Positions 1 through 7,373 of a DNA stretch of 64,000 bases are shown here, piece after piece (position 1 is the stretch's first letter; each line of letters begins with the position of its first letter). The DNA lies in NCBI RefSeq assembly GCF_019550795.1, contig NZ_CP080545.1:4808001-4872000 (forward strand), read 5' to 3'. The position numbers and the translations under genes are program-made. A model generated the notes under the pieces. That model saw only the letters and a list, made by a program, of their open reading frames with translations. It ran no database searches and had not been told where the DNA came from. The DNA comes from Paenibacillus sp. sptzw28. GTDB lineage: Bacteria > Bacillota > Bacilli > Paenibacillales > Paenibacillaceae.

Positions 1-405
1 GGCTAGGTTTGGAATCCGGTTGAATTTATCCGCTTCCGAAGAGGCTGCAATTGCTGCTTCTCCAATCAGCTGCGCTTCTTTGATCGCCTTCTCCGCCCAG
101 CTTCCCGTCATTATGAATGATGCCGCTTTGCCCGCTGTGAGCAAATTCATCGGGATCATTGCGAACTGCGTACTTGCCCCGCCTTGCAGGAACAGTACCT
201 TGTAATTGTCAGGAATTCCGAACAATTCCCGCAGCAATGCTTGTGCCTCGTTATGGACCTGCTCGTAAATGGCGCTCCGGTGCGACATTTCCATTATGGA
301 CATGCCTGCGCCCGCAAAATTCACAAACTCCTCTTGCCCCTGCTGCAGCACTTCAAGCGGCAGCGCGGCCGGACCAGCATTGAAATTATATGCGCGTTTC
401 GTCAC
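1..405 (-). CDS. serC: Phosphoserine aminotransferase SerC (C-terminus beyond the window)
   Basis: SerC is a PLP enzyme that converts 3-phosphohydroxypyruvate and glutamate to phosphoserine in serine synthesis. About 135 N-terminal residues are visible. They open with the family signature YNFNAGPAALP and continue with MSIMEMSHRS and FLQGGASTQF, where the GGAST segment contacts the PLP phosphate. I place the start at a GTG (403-405) preceded by GGAGAG nine bases upstream. The gene runs off the left edge, so the catalytic lysine is not seen. It has its own sigma-A promoter and is separated from glnA by a terminator. Confidence 0.9.
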   Translation of the reverse strand, partial: MTKRAYNFNAGPAALPLEVLQQGQEEFVNFAGAGMSIMEMSHRSAIYEQVHNEAQALLRELFGIPDNYKVLFLQGGASTQFAMIPMNLLTAGKAASFIMTGSWAEKAIKEAQLIGEAAIAASSEADKFNRIPNLA

Positions 406-440
406 CGTAATCCTCTCCAGTCTTCTGTTTGCATATGGCT

Positions 441-469
441 ATGATAGCAAGTTTAAAGGTTTGCTTCAA
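441..469 (-). promoter_or_regulatory. Sigma-A promoter of serC
   Basis: On the minus strand TTGAAG is followed after 17 bases by TATCAT, about 36 bases before the serC GTG. Spacing is ideal and both boxes are one or two bases off consensus. Confidence 0.6.
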
Positions 470-528
470 GTAGAAAAGTCGAACGTATGCAACTTTAAAC
501 AAACCAAACATTCGGGTTTTGACAAAAT

Positions 529-563
529 TAAAAAGCGAACTCCCACAAAAAGGAGAGTTCGCT
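529..563 (-). terminator. Rho-independent terminator of glnA
   Basis: Reading the minus strand, AGCGAACTC pairs with GAGTTCGCT around a short loop and is followed by a T run (TTTTTAATTTT). It lies 26 bases past the glnA stop. Confidence 0.85.
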
Positions 564-588
564 GGTTTTAGTAATTGATGATTGCAAA

Positions 589-2013
589 TTAGCAATCGAA
601 GTAAAGGCTGTACTCGTGCGGATGTACGCGAATCGAAACAGCTTTTGCTTCCTGGCGTTTGAATGCCACGTAGTTCTCGATGAAGTCTTTGGAGAATACG
701 CCGCCTTCCGTCAAGAATTCGAAGTCTGCTTCCAAAGCGTCAAGCGCTTCGTCAAGCGTACCCGGTACCGAGCGGATTTCTTTCTTCTCTTCATCGGACA
801 GCTCATAGATGTTTTTGTCGAAAGGTCCGTAGCCAAGAGCAACCGGATCGATTTTGCGTTTGATACCGTCAAGACCCGCAAGCAGCATAGCCGCGAAAGC
901 GAGGTATGGGTTTGCCGTGGAGTCAGGCGTACGGAACTCGATACGGCAGCCTTTCGGCGTAACAGCTGCGACAGGAATACGGATTGCAGCAGAACGGTTA
1001 CCTTTGGAGAATACCAGGTTAACCGGTGCTTCGTAACCAGGAACGAGTCGTTTGAACGAGTTCGTCGATGGGTTCGTAAGAGCGATCAATGCCGGTGCAT
1101 GGTGCAGAATACCGCCGATGTAGTGCATAGCCATCGGGCTAAGGTTTGCATAAGCACCCTTTTCATAAAACAGCGGGGAATCGCCGTTGAAGATGGATTG
1201 GTGAACGTGCATACCGCTACCGTTGTCGCCAAAAAGCGGTTTCGGCATGAACGTAGCTACTTTACCGCTAAGGCGGGCTACATTTTGCACGATGTATTTA
1301 TATTTGAGAAGGTTGTCGGCGGTTTTCGTCAGCGTATCGAAGCGGAAGTTGATTTCAGCTTGTCCAGCCGTTGCAACTTCGTGGTGATGACGCTCGACGC
1401 GAAGGCCTGTTTCCTGCATCAGACGTACCATCTCACTGCGGATGTCCTGCTGCGAGTCGATAGGTGCAACCGGAACATAACCGCCTTTAACGCCTACTTT
1501 AAAGCCAAGGTTTCCGCCTTCTTCTTTGCGGTTTGTATTCCAAGCCGCTTCTTCGGAATCTACCGAATAGGAAGAAGAGTTCATTGTGCTTTCATAGCGA
1601 ACGTCGTCAAAGATAAAGAATTCGGATTCAGGAGCAAAGAATGCAGCTGTACCGACACCGGACTTTTGCAGAAATTCTTCTGCTTTATGAGCGATGCTGC
1701 GCGGATCGCGATCATAACGCTCGCCGTCCGGCGTATGGATGTTACACATAATGTTGAGTGTCGGATGTTCCGTGAAGGGATCCACATAAGCGGTTTCAGT
1801 ATCCGGCATCATAACCATGTCGGATTCTTCGATACCGCGGAAACCCGGGATAGACGAACCGTCGAAAGCTACGCCGTTTACGAACGTTTCAGCTTCAACT
1901 TCTGTCGAAGGAAGGGTAATGTGGTGCGCGCGACCCGAAAGGTCTACAAAACGGAAATCGACAAACTGGATATTATTTTCTTTGATGGTGTTTAGTACAT
2001 TTTGTGCTGACAT
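589..2013 (-). CDS. glnA: Glutamine synthetase, type I, beta-like (474 aa)
   Basis: Makes glutamine from glutamate, ammonia and ATP as a cytosolic dodecamer. Family marks: DGSSIPGF near residue 51, the metal-binding APESEFF near 127, HHHEVATAGQ near 209, FGDNGSGMHVH near 261 and RLVPGYEAPVN near 322. It is about 30 residues longer than the GlnR-linked Bacillus enzyme. The extra length lies around residues 140-170 (YESTMNSSSYSVDSEEAAW...), as in proteobacterial GSI-beta. Tyr403 sits in DKNIYELS, which aligns with the adenylylated DKNLYDLP of E. coli. No glnR gene is adjacent; a GlnR/TnrA box lies upstream. SD GGAGG precedes the ATG by 9 bases. Confidence 0.96.
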   Translation of the reverse strand: MSAQNVLNTIKENNIQFVDFRFVDLSGRAHHITLPSTEVEAETFVNGVAFDGSSIPGFRGIEESDMVMMPDTETAYVDPFTEHPTLNIMCNIHTPDGERYDRDPRSIAHKAEEFLQKSGVGTAAFFAPESEFFIFDDVRYESTMNSSSYSVDSEEAAWNTNRKEEGGNLGFKVGVKGGYVPVAPIDSQQDIRSEMVRLMQETGLRVERHHHEVATAGQAEINFRFDTLTKTADNLLKYKYIVQNVARLSGKVATFMPKPLFGDNGSGMHVHQSIFNGDSPLFYEKGAYANLSPMAMHYIGGILHHAPALIALTNPSTNSFKRLVPGYEAPVNLVFSKGNRSAAIRIPVAAVTPKGCRIEFRTPDSTANPYLAFAAMLLAGLDGIKRKIDPVALGYGPFDKNIYELSDEEKKEIRSVPGTLDEALDALEADFEFLTEGGVFSKDFIENYVAFKRQEAKAVSIRVHPHEYSLYFDC

Positions 2014-2050
2014 TTAAAAATTTCCTCCATTTCCGAACGTTTGCTTAGTA

Positions 2051-2069
2051 TTGAACTGTAAATGTTCAA
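2051..2069. repeat. Inverted repeat in the glnA leader
   Basis: TTGAAC-N7-GTTCAA dyad lying 24-42 bases downstream of the glnA -10 box, so inside the 5' leader. It could be a regulator site or a short RNA hairpin. It does not match the GlnR/TnrA consensus. Confidence 0.4.
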
Positions 2070-2092
2070 TTTTTGCGCGAAACTATGAGGCT

Positions 2093-2122
2093 ATTATAAA
2101 ATTTAGGCTGGGCGGCAGTCAA
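2093..2122 (-). promoter_or_regulatory. Sigma-A promoter of glnA
   Basis: Minus strand TTGACT, 18-base spacer, perfect TATAAT. Predicted start is about 75 bases before the ATG. Confidence 0.75.
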
Positions 2123-2150
2123 TAGTTATGTAAGGTATTTTTTAAGTGAG

Positions 2151-2167
2151 TGTCAGGTATCATCACA
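2151..2167. promoter_or_regulatory. GlnR/TnrA-type nitrogen operator upstream of glnA
   Basis: TGTCAGGTATCATCACA fits the GlnR/TnrA consensus TGTNA-N7-TNACA at every fixed base. It lies 28 bases upstream of the glnA -35 box, centred near -70. This is far enough upstream that activation or long-range repression are both possible. Confidence 0.65.
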
Positions 2168-2195
2168 CATTTGTCGAAATATTTTCATTTACAAC

Positions 2196-2239
2196 CTAAA
2201 AGAAGCCGCAGGCCTTGTTAACAAGGCGGCAGCGGCTTC
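2196..2239 (-). terminator. Terminator of aroF
   Basis: Minus strand hairpin with GAAGCCGC paired to GCGGCTTC and an inner GCCTTGTTAACAAGGC dyad, then TTTTAGG. It lies 33 bases past the aroF stop. Confidence 0.8.
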
Positions 2240-2272
2240 CAGTGTTATCCTATGGGATCATTTAAAATGGCA

Positions 2273-3334
2273 CTAAATCTTCCATGTCTGGAAAAATTCA
2301 GCCGGCTCCTTCGGAGTATCGAAACGTTTCCCTACGAGGTTCCCGAGCTGCTCAAGTTCTTTAAGTAATTTGGCGAATTGATCGGGGAACAACGACTGCA
2401 CTCCATCACCCGTCATGGAGTTGTCAGGATCGGTATGCATCTCGATTATGAGACCGTTAGCGCCTGCAGCGACGGAAGCCTTAGACATTGGTTCAACAAG
2501 CTCACGCCGGCCTGTACCGTGGCTCGGATCCGATATGACCGGCAGATGGCTAAGCTGCTGCAGTACAGGGATGGCCGCCAGATCCAGCGTATTGCGCGTG
2601 TACGATTCAAATGTGCGGATGCCCCTCTCGCAAAGCATAACGTTCGGATTTCCACCGGCCAAAATGTATTCGGCGGCATTGAGAAATTCGTCGTATGTTG
2701 CGCTGAAACCACGCTTAAGCAGTACTGGAGTCTTAATAGTGCCCAGCTTGCGGAGAAGGTCGAAATTCTGCATATTGCGCGTTCCCACCTGCAGGATATC
2801 GGCATATTCGGCGCATACATCGACATATTCCGGCGTCATGACTTCCGTAATGGTCAGCAGGCCGTGCTTCTTGCCCGCCTCTGCCATCATCACAAGTCCT
2901 TCGACACCGACGCCCTGGAAGCTGTAAGGGCCGGTGCGCGGCTTAAACGCACCGCCGCGAAGCACCTGTCCGCCGGCCGCTTTTACAAGACGGGCGATTT
3001 CGTCGATTTGCTCCGGGGACTCTACTGCGCACGGACCGCCCATAACAGCAAGGTGCTCTCCGCCGATTTTCACGCCTTTTATCTCAATTATCGTATCGTC
3101 CGGATGGAAATCGCGGCTCGCCAGTTTGTATGACTTCGATATCTTGATCACGTTCTCGACACCCTTCATTTGGCGCAAATGCTCTGCCAGCATGGGTTCA
3201 GCCTTTCCGATAATGCCGATCACCGTCCGGTCCGTACCGCGCGATACGTGCGCCTGCACGCCGGCCTTCTCAATGTGCTGCACGATTTCACCTATTCGTT
3301 CTTCCGTTACGTTACTGTTTGTAATAACGATCAT
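2273..3334 (-). CDS. aroF: 3-deoxy-7-phosphoheptulonate synthase (DAHP synthase, AroF type I-beta)
   Basis: Condenses phosphoenolpyruvate with erythrose 4-phosphate, the first step of the shikimate pathway. An N-terminal ferredoxin-like regulatory domain of about 70 residues (MIVITNSNVTEERI...) precedes the TIM-barrel. The barrel shows GPCAVES, LRGGAFKPRTGPYSFQG, LLKRGFS and ISDPSHGTGRR. The start chosen is the ATG at 3334, because AAGGGAG stands 8 bases before it. An upstream in-frame TTG has no SD. The N-terminal domain suggests allosteric control (in relatives by prephenate/chorismate or tyrosine); the ligand here is not predictable. Transcribed alone between its own promoter and terminator. 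Confidence 0.93.
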   Translation of the reverse strand: MIVITNSNVTEERIGEIVQHIEKAGVQAHVSRGTDRTVIGIIGKAEPMLAEHLRQMKGVENVIKISKSYKLASRDFHPDDTIIEIKGVKIGGEHLAVMGGPCAVESPEQIDEIARLVKAAGGQVLRGGAFKPRTGPYSFQGVGVEGLVMMAEAGKKHGLLTITEVMTPEYVDVCAEYADILQVGTRNMQNFDLLRKLGTIKTPVLLKRGFSATYDEFLNAAEYILAGGNPNVMLCERGIRTFESYTRNTLDLAAIPVLQQLSHLPVISDPSHGTGRRELVEPMSKASVAAGANGLIIEMHTDPDNSMTGDGVQSLFPDQFAKLLKELEQLGNLVGKRFDTPKEPAEFFQTWKI

Positions 3335-3405
3335 ATGGACAACTCCCTTTTCTCGCTTCAACGCGTGTTCGCTTTTATGCTTTTATGCTTTTAATCGCTA
3401 AAGTA

Positions 3406-3434
3406 AATATATATTAAAAATCCGATCTCGTCAA
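3406..3434 (-). promoter_or_regulatory. Sigma-A promoter of aroF
   Basis: TTGACG, 17 bases, TATATT on the minus strand, about 70 bases before the ATG. The -35 lies in the loop of the upstream gene's terminator. Confidence 0.65.
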
Positions 3435-3444
3435 GAGACCGGAT
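3412..3444 (-). terminator. Terminator of the DUF2062-ispH unit
   Basis: Minus strand ATCCGGTCTC and GAGATCGGAT pair (one G-T wobble) around a TTGAC loop, followed by TTTTTA. It overlaps the aroF promoter. Confidence 0.65.
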
Positions 3445-3450
3445 GAATAA

Positions 3451-3960
3451 TTAATCGGGGATCGGACTCGCTTCCACACCGATACGGCGCAGCTTGCGTT
3501 TCTCACGGCGCTTCTCGGCGACATATTGAATGCTAAGCTTGACCGGAAAATAGAAAAGCGCGCCAAGCAACACGCCGTCAATTATGCCGCCGATAACGAG
3601 TTTCAGGTTCATGAACAAAATACGATTAAGCCAGTGGGGCAAAAAGTGAAAGTGAATCCTCAGATGGTCCGGAAGTACCCATCCTCCTACCATGCTGTTA
3701 ATGAAAGCGACAGGAATAAAAATGATTTTCCCGACTACAAAACCGACCAACGCTCCGGCAATACTGGCACGAAGCCAATAGATCAGAGGGAAAATCAGGA
3801 AAAAAGCAAGGCCGTAAGTCGGCAATGTAAACATTTCAACCGCCATGCCGATTGAAAAACCTAATGCCACAAACGAAGGGCCTCCGGGCGCCCTCATCAG
3901 CTGGGTATATTTGAGCTTCAGCCAACGTTTAATCGAGCGCGGTTTACGAGCAGTACTCAT
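3451..3960 (-). CDS. DUF2062 family membrane protein
   Basis: Small integral membrane protein of unknown function. The core matches DUF2062: a basic N-terminus (RKPRSIKRWLKLKYTQLMR), then APGGPSFVALGFSIGMAVEMFTLP, and two or three hydrophobic stretches near residues 35-90 and 120-145 with a basic tail. I chose the second ATG (3960), which has AAAGGAG ten bases upstream. The first ATG (3984) overlaps the ispH stop as ATGA and lacks an SD, so translational coupling from it is possible. Cotranscribed with ispH. Confidence 0.7.
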   Translation of the reverse strand: MSTARKPRSIKRWLKLKYTQLMRAPGGPSFVALGFSIGMAVEMFTLPTYGLAFFLIFPLIYWLRASIAGALVGFVVGKIIFIPVAFINSMVGGWVLPDHLRIHFHFLPHWLNRILFMNLKLVIGGIIDGVLLGALFYFPVKLSIQYVAEKRREKRKLRRIGVEASPIPD

Positions 3961-3980
3961 TGGATGTGCGCTCCTTTCAC

Positions 3981-4931
3981 TCATACAGACGATTTCGTTC
4001 GGACAGTAGGCAGAAGCTTATTCATATTCACTGTCCTGCGGGCTTCCCATGTTTCCGGCTTCAAGTCATCGTATTGTTCCAGATAAGCGATTACCTCTTT
4101 GGTTATCGGCGTTGGCGTTGAAGCGCCTGAAGTTACGGCTACCCGTTTCTTGCCTGCCAGCCAGCTGCGGTCGATTTCCGTTACGTCTGCCACACGGAAG
4201 GCTTTAACACCGGCTATTTCCTCGGATACCTGGGCGAGCCTGTTTGAATTATTGCTTCGCGGATCGCCGACGACGATGCACAAATCGGCTTCCTTCGCCT
4301 GCTCGGCCACCGCTTCCTGGCGCACCTGCGTGGCCAGGCATATCTCGTTGTGAATTTCCGCCGTCGGAAATTTCGATAACAGTCTGCTAATCAGATGCTT
4401 GATATCCCACTGCGACATAGTCGTCTGATTAGTAATGATAATCCGATCCGTCTGCACGGTCAGGCGATCGATCTCTTCTTCCTTCTCAATGAGGTGAACA
4501 TGGTCCGGTGCGATGCCAATCGCGCCTTCCGGCTCGGGATGCCCCTTCTTGCCGATATATATGATTTCGTACCCTTCCGAAACCTTCTCCCGGATCAAAT
4601 CATGAGTCTTGGTCACATCGGGACATGTTGCATCAACCACAGTCAGCCCCCGGTCGCGAGCCCGCTTGCGGACTTCCGGCGATACGCCGTGAGCGGTGAA
4701 GATAACGGTCCCGCTATCGATCTTCTCCAGTATCTCCAACCGGTTCTCGCCGTCAAGCGTAATTACGCCTTCCTGCTTGAACGCTTCTGTGACATGGCTG
4801 TTGTGGACGATCATGCCCAGTATATATATGGGGCGCGGAAGCTCCAAATTTTTTGCCGTTTGCAGCGCCAAAACCATGGCGTCAACAACTCCATAGCAAT
4901 ATCCGCGCGGTGATATCCTTACAATTTCCAT
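3981..4931 (-). CDS. ispH: 4-hydroxy-3-methylbut-2-enyl diphosphate reductase
   Basis: Last enzyme of the MEP isoprenoid pathway: reduces HMBPP to IPP and DMAPP using a 4Fe-4S cluster. The three cluster cysteines are visible at about residues 12 (GYCYGV), 103 (DATCPDV) and 198 (NEICLATQ), along with the conserved HGVSPEV and [11 protein letters not shown] segments. Length (316 aa) is normal. The start is the ATG at 4931 with a weak AGGTG upstream; an in-frame GTG at 4940 is the alternative. A TATAAT box overlaps the stop codon of the upstream kinase gene and may be its -10, though the matching -35 is poor. Confidence 0.94.
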   Translation of the reverse strand: MEIVRISPRGYCYGVVDAMVLALQTAKNLELPRPIYILGMIVHNSHVTEAFKQEGVITLDGENRLEILEKIDSGTVIFTAHGVSPEVRKRARDRGLTVVDATCPDVTKTHDLIREKVSEGYEIIYIGKKGHPEPEGAIGIAPDHVHLIEKEEEIDRLTVQTDRIIITNQTTMSQWDIKHLISRLLSKFPTAEIHNEICLATQVRQEAVAEQAKEADLCIVVGDPRSNNSNRLAQVSEEIAGVKAFRVADVTEIDRSWLAGKKRVAVTSGASTPTPITKEVIAYLEQYDDLKPETWEARRTVNMNKLLPTVRTKSSV

Positions 4932-4997
4932 TGCTTGCACCTGCTTTCAAAAGGCCGAAACTTTTCCGGAAAGCTGCTTTAATCCCGGTTCTTTATA

Positions 4998-6494
4998 TTA
5001 TACCCGATTCGACTTGTCGATGAAAGCAACCGGGAGCCATACGATAAAAGTCGAACCTTCTCCTTCACGAGTCGACACCTCAACAGACCCGCCATGTTCG
5101 TCGATTATCCATTTTGCAATGGACAAACCGAGACCGGTACCGCTCGTCTGACCGCGCGATTCGTCAGCCCGGTAGAAACGTTCGAATATATGCGGAATTT
5201 CGGCGCTGTTCATTCCGATACCTGAATCCTTTATGACAACGCCGGCTTGATCGGCAGACTGCATCGCCCGAAGCTCGACATAGCCGCTTGGAGTATATTT
5301 AAACGCGTTTTCAACAAAGATGAAGAAAAGCTGCCGTAAGAAATCCGCATGCGCGGCAACTTCCACGCCTTCAAGCGCCTTTAAGTCGCCGATCCGCCAT
5401 TCTGCCGTCCGCGGAAGGAGCTGCGCCCTGCGGGCAACGTCCTCGACTATCGGAAGGAGCGGCTGAACCGTTTTCTCCATCGCATAGCCGGCATCTGCCC
5501 GCGCCAGCGCGAGCAGATCGTTGACGAGACTGGACATGCGCTTTGCCTCGCCCGCTATATCCTGCATCGCTTCCCGGGTTAATACGACCCGCTGTAAATC
5601 CCCCTCAGCCTTCTCGAGCTCGCTGCGCTCATCGGATCCTCCTGCCGCTTCCGCAGTTTCAAGCGCAGGCAGCCACATACGCTCAAGCAGCTCGATATTG
5701 CCGCGGATGGTCGTAAGCGGCGTGCGGAGCTCGTGCGAAGCGTCGGATACGAACCGCCGCTGCGCTTTGTAGGCATCATCCAGTACGTTATACGTGTTCT
5801 CCAGCCGCCCAAGCATGTTGTTGAGCGTATCGGTCAGCTGCCCCATTTCATCATTGGGCCCATACTTCGGGATCCGTACGCTGAGGTCCGAGCCGTGCTG
5901 AATCTGGTTACTGGCCCTTATCACATTCTCAATCGGCCGCAGCGCCTGCCGCGCAAGGAATAGTCCGATCGTGAATGCAATCAGTACGGCGATAATCGAC
6001 GAGAATACAAGTATGGTGCGAAGATCGCTGAGCAGCTTCTCTTCCCGCCCCGAATAGGCCGCCACCTGAAGAAGGCCGACAAGCTGCTGCTTGTCGCTCC
6101 ATAAAGGCTGCTCGTAGACGAGAAAAGGAGACTTTCCGACCTTAACATGCTCGAAGTATCCGCCGGTAACCGTTATTTTATTACTTTCCGGGTATGGCAG
6201 TGTGATACCGTATCGGACTAAATTTTGCGAGCGGGCGCTTACTTCTTTTTTATTGTAATTCACCAATTGAACATACATTTCACTATCGATAAACGTATAA
6301 GGCGATACATTCAAATTCATCCCATCGTAGCCCAGGTTGCCCTTGGTGATATCATCCGCCTGCGCTTTTATCATCGCCTTCATGTCGCTGAATTGGTTAT
6401 AATTAACGATAAAATAAATCGCCACTCCGAACGCAACCAGCGTTGCCGCCAGTACGACGGAATACCATAATGTCAACCTCAGCCGAATGGACAT
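4998..6494 (-). CDS. Sensor histidine kinase (HAMP-HisKA-HATPase)
   Basis: Membrane sensor of a two-component pair. Order: TM1 about 9-30; an extracytoplasmic sensor domain about 31-158; TM2 about 160-182; HAMP about 183-237; HisKA with DASHELRTPL (phospho-acceptor His254); then a HATPase domain with FVENAFKYT, GIGM and GTGLGLSI. The layout resembles MprB/BaeS/CssS-type kinases. The SD for this gene lies inside the end of the upstream regulator gene (6-base gap), so the two are coupled. The neighbouring htrA suggests that it senses envelope or secretion stress. That is inference from context. Confidence 0.88.
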   Translation of the reverse strand: MSIRLRLTLWYSVVLAATLVAFGVAIYFIVNYNQFSDMKAMIKAQADDITKGNLGYDGMNLNVSPYTFIDSEMYVQLVNYNKKEVSARSQNLVRYGITLPYPESNKITVTGGYFEHVKVGKSPFLVYEQPLWSDKQQLVGLLQVAAYSGREEKLLSDLRTILVFSSIIAVLIAFTIGLFLARQALRPIENVIRASNQIQHGSDLSVRIPKYGPNDEMGQLTDTLNNMLGRLENTYNVLDDAYKAQRRFVSDASHELRTPLTTIRGNIELLERMWLPALETAEAAGGSDERSELEKAEGDLQRVVLTREAMQDIAGEAKRMSSLVNDLLALARADAGYAMEKTVQPLLPIVEDVARRAQLLPRTAEWRIGDLKALEGVEVAAHADFLRQLFFIFVENAFKYTPSGYVELRAMQSADQAGVVIKDSGIGMNSAEIPHIFERFYRADESRGQTSGTGLGLSIAKWIIDEHGGSVEVSTREGEGSTFIVWLPVAFIDKSNRV

Positions 6495-6500
6495 CCAGGT

Positions 6501-7193
6501 CTAGCCTCCTTCCCCTCTCAGCACATACCCTGTGCCCCGGACGGTCTGTATAAGCCGCTTACCCGTACCATCCTCCGTTTTTTGCCGCAGCATGGCGATG
6601 TAGACCTCAAGAACATTGGACTCACCGCTGTAGTCGTAACCCCAAATTTTATCCATGATCGCGTCCCTGGTCAGCACCCGGCGCGGATTTTGCATAAATA
6701 AGTGCAGCAAATCAAATTCCTTTGCGGTTAAATCTATCCGGCGGCCGGAACGGATCGCTTCGCGGGAATCAAGGTCAAGCGTCAGATCTTCAAATTGAAG
6801 ACGGCTTGACGACTCTTCAAGCTTGTCGGATTTACGGCGAAGCAGAGCCCTGACGCGGGCAAGAAGCTCCTCGAGCGCAAAAGGCTTGACCAAGTAATCA
6901 TCGGCGCCAGTATCCAGACCCTTAACGCGGTCCTGGATATCGTCTTTGGCCGTCAGCATCAGAATCGGCACGCCGCTCCCGCCTTCGCGCACGCGCCGGC
7001 ATACCTCCCAGCCGTCGACATGCGGCATCATGACGTCGAGAATGAGCAGGTCCGGATCGTTGGTAATCATCAGCTTTAATCCTTCAAGTCCATTATTCGC
7101 CGTCATCACTTCATAGCCTTCGAACGCAAGGCTTCGCCTAAGGAGCGATATTATTTTTTCGTCATCATCCACTACGATTATATTCGGTCTCAT
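6501..7193 (-). CDS. OmpR-family response regulator
   Basis: DNA-binding partner of the downstream kinase. The receiver domain has the acidic pair DDD near 9-11, phospho-acceptor Asp53 in LILDVMMP and Lys in YLVKPF. The winged helix (about 135-230) shows LTAKEFDLLHLF and VRGTGYVLR. The SD is GGGGGA, seven bases upstream. It lies between htrA and the kinase. Eleven-base direct repeats occur both in its own upstream region and in the htrA promoter, as expected for OmpR-type binding. MprA- or CssR-like function is inferred only. Confidence 0.9.
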   Translation of the reverse strand: MRPNIIVVDDDEKIISLLRRSLAFEGYEVMTANNGLEGLKLMITNDPDLLILDVMMPHVDGWEVCRRVREGGSGVPILMLTAKDDIQDRVKGLDTGADDYLVKPFALEELLARVRALLRRKSDKLEESSSRLQFEDLTLDLDSREAIRSGRRIDLTAKEFDLLHLFMQNPRRVLTRDAIMDKIWGYDYSGESNVLEVYIAMLRQKTEDGTGKRLIQTVRGTGYVLRGEGG

Positions 7194-7240
7194 CGTTATC
7201 CCCCAGTATATGTTGTAAGCATATTTTATAAATTATCTTT

Positions 7241-7269
7241 ATTATAGCGTAATTGCTTGTCCAAACGAA
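7241..7269 (-). promoter_or_regulatory. Probable promoter of the response regulator gene
   Basis: TTCGTT, 17 bases, perfect TATAAT on the minus strand. The poor -35 box is compatible with dependence on an activator bound just upstream. Confidence 0.5.
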
Positions 7270-7291
7270 TAGCTGCGCGTTATGTCAAATA

Positions 7292-7310
7292 ACAGAAATC
7301 CGACAGAAAT
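7292..7310. promoter_or_regulatory. 11-bp-phased direct repeat upstream of the response regulator
   Basis: ACAGAAAT occurs at 7292 and again at 7303, exactly one helical turn apart, 23-41 bases upstream of the regulator's -35. This geometry is typical for OmpR-family dimers. It is a candidate autoregulatory site. Confidence 0.4.
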
Positions 7311-7320
7311 AACCGGCATT

Positions 7321-7355
7321 AAAAAAAGCGCAAGCAGCTTGTTCACTGCCTGCGC
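7321..7355 (-). terminator. Terminator of htrA
   Basis: Minus strand GCGCAGGCAG pairs with CTGCTTGCGC and is followed by seven T. Confidence 0.85.
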
Positions 7356-7373
7356 CTGTTTCGATTCTAAACG

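Noticed and set aside
616..1995. Long plus-strand open frame (459 codons) opposite glnA
   Set aside because: Mirror frame of a strongly conserved gene, no SD, no family resemblance.
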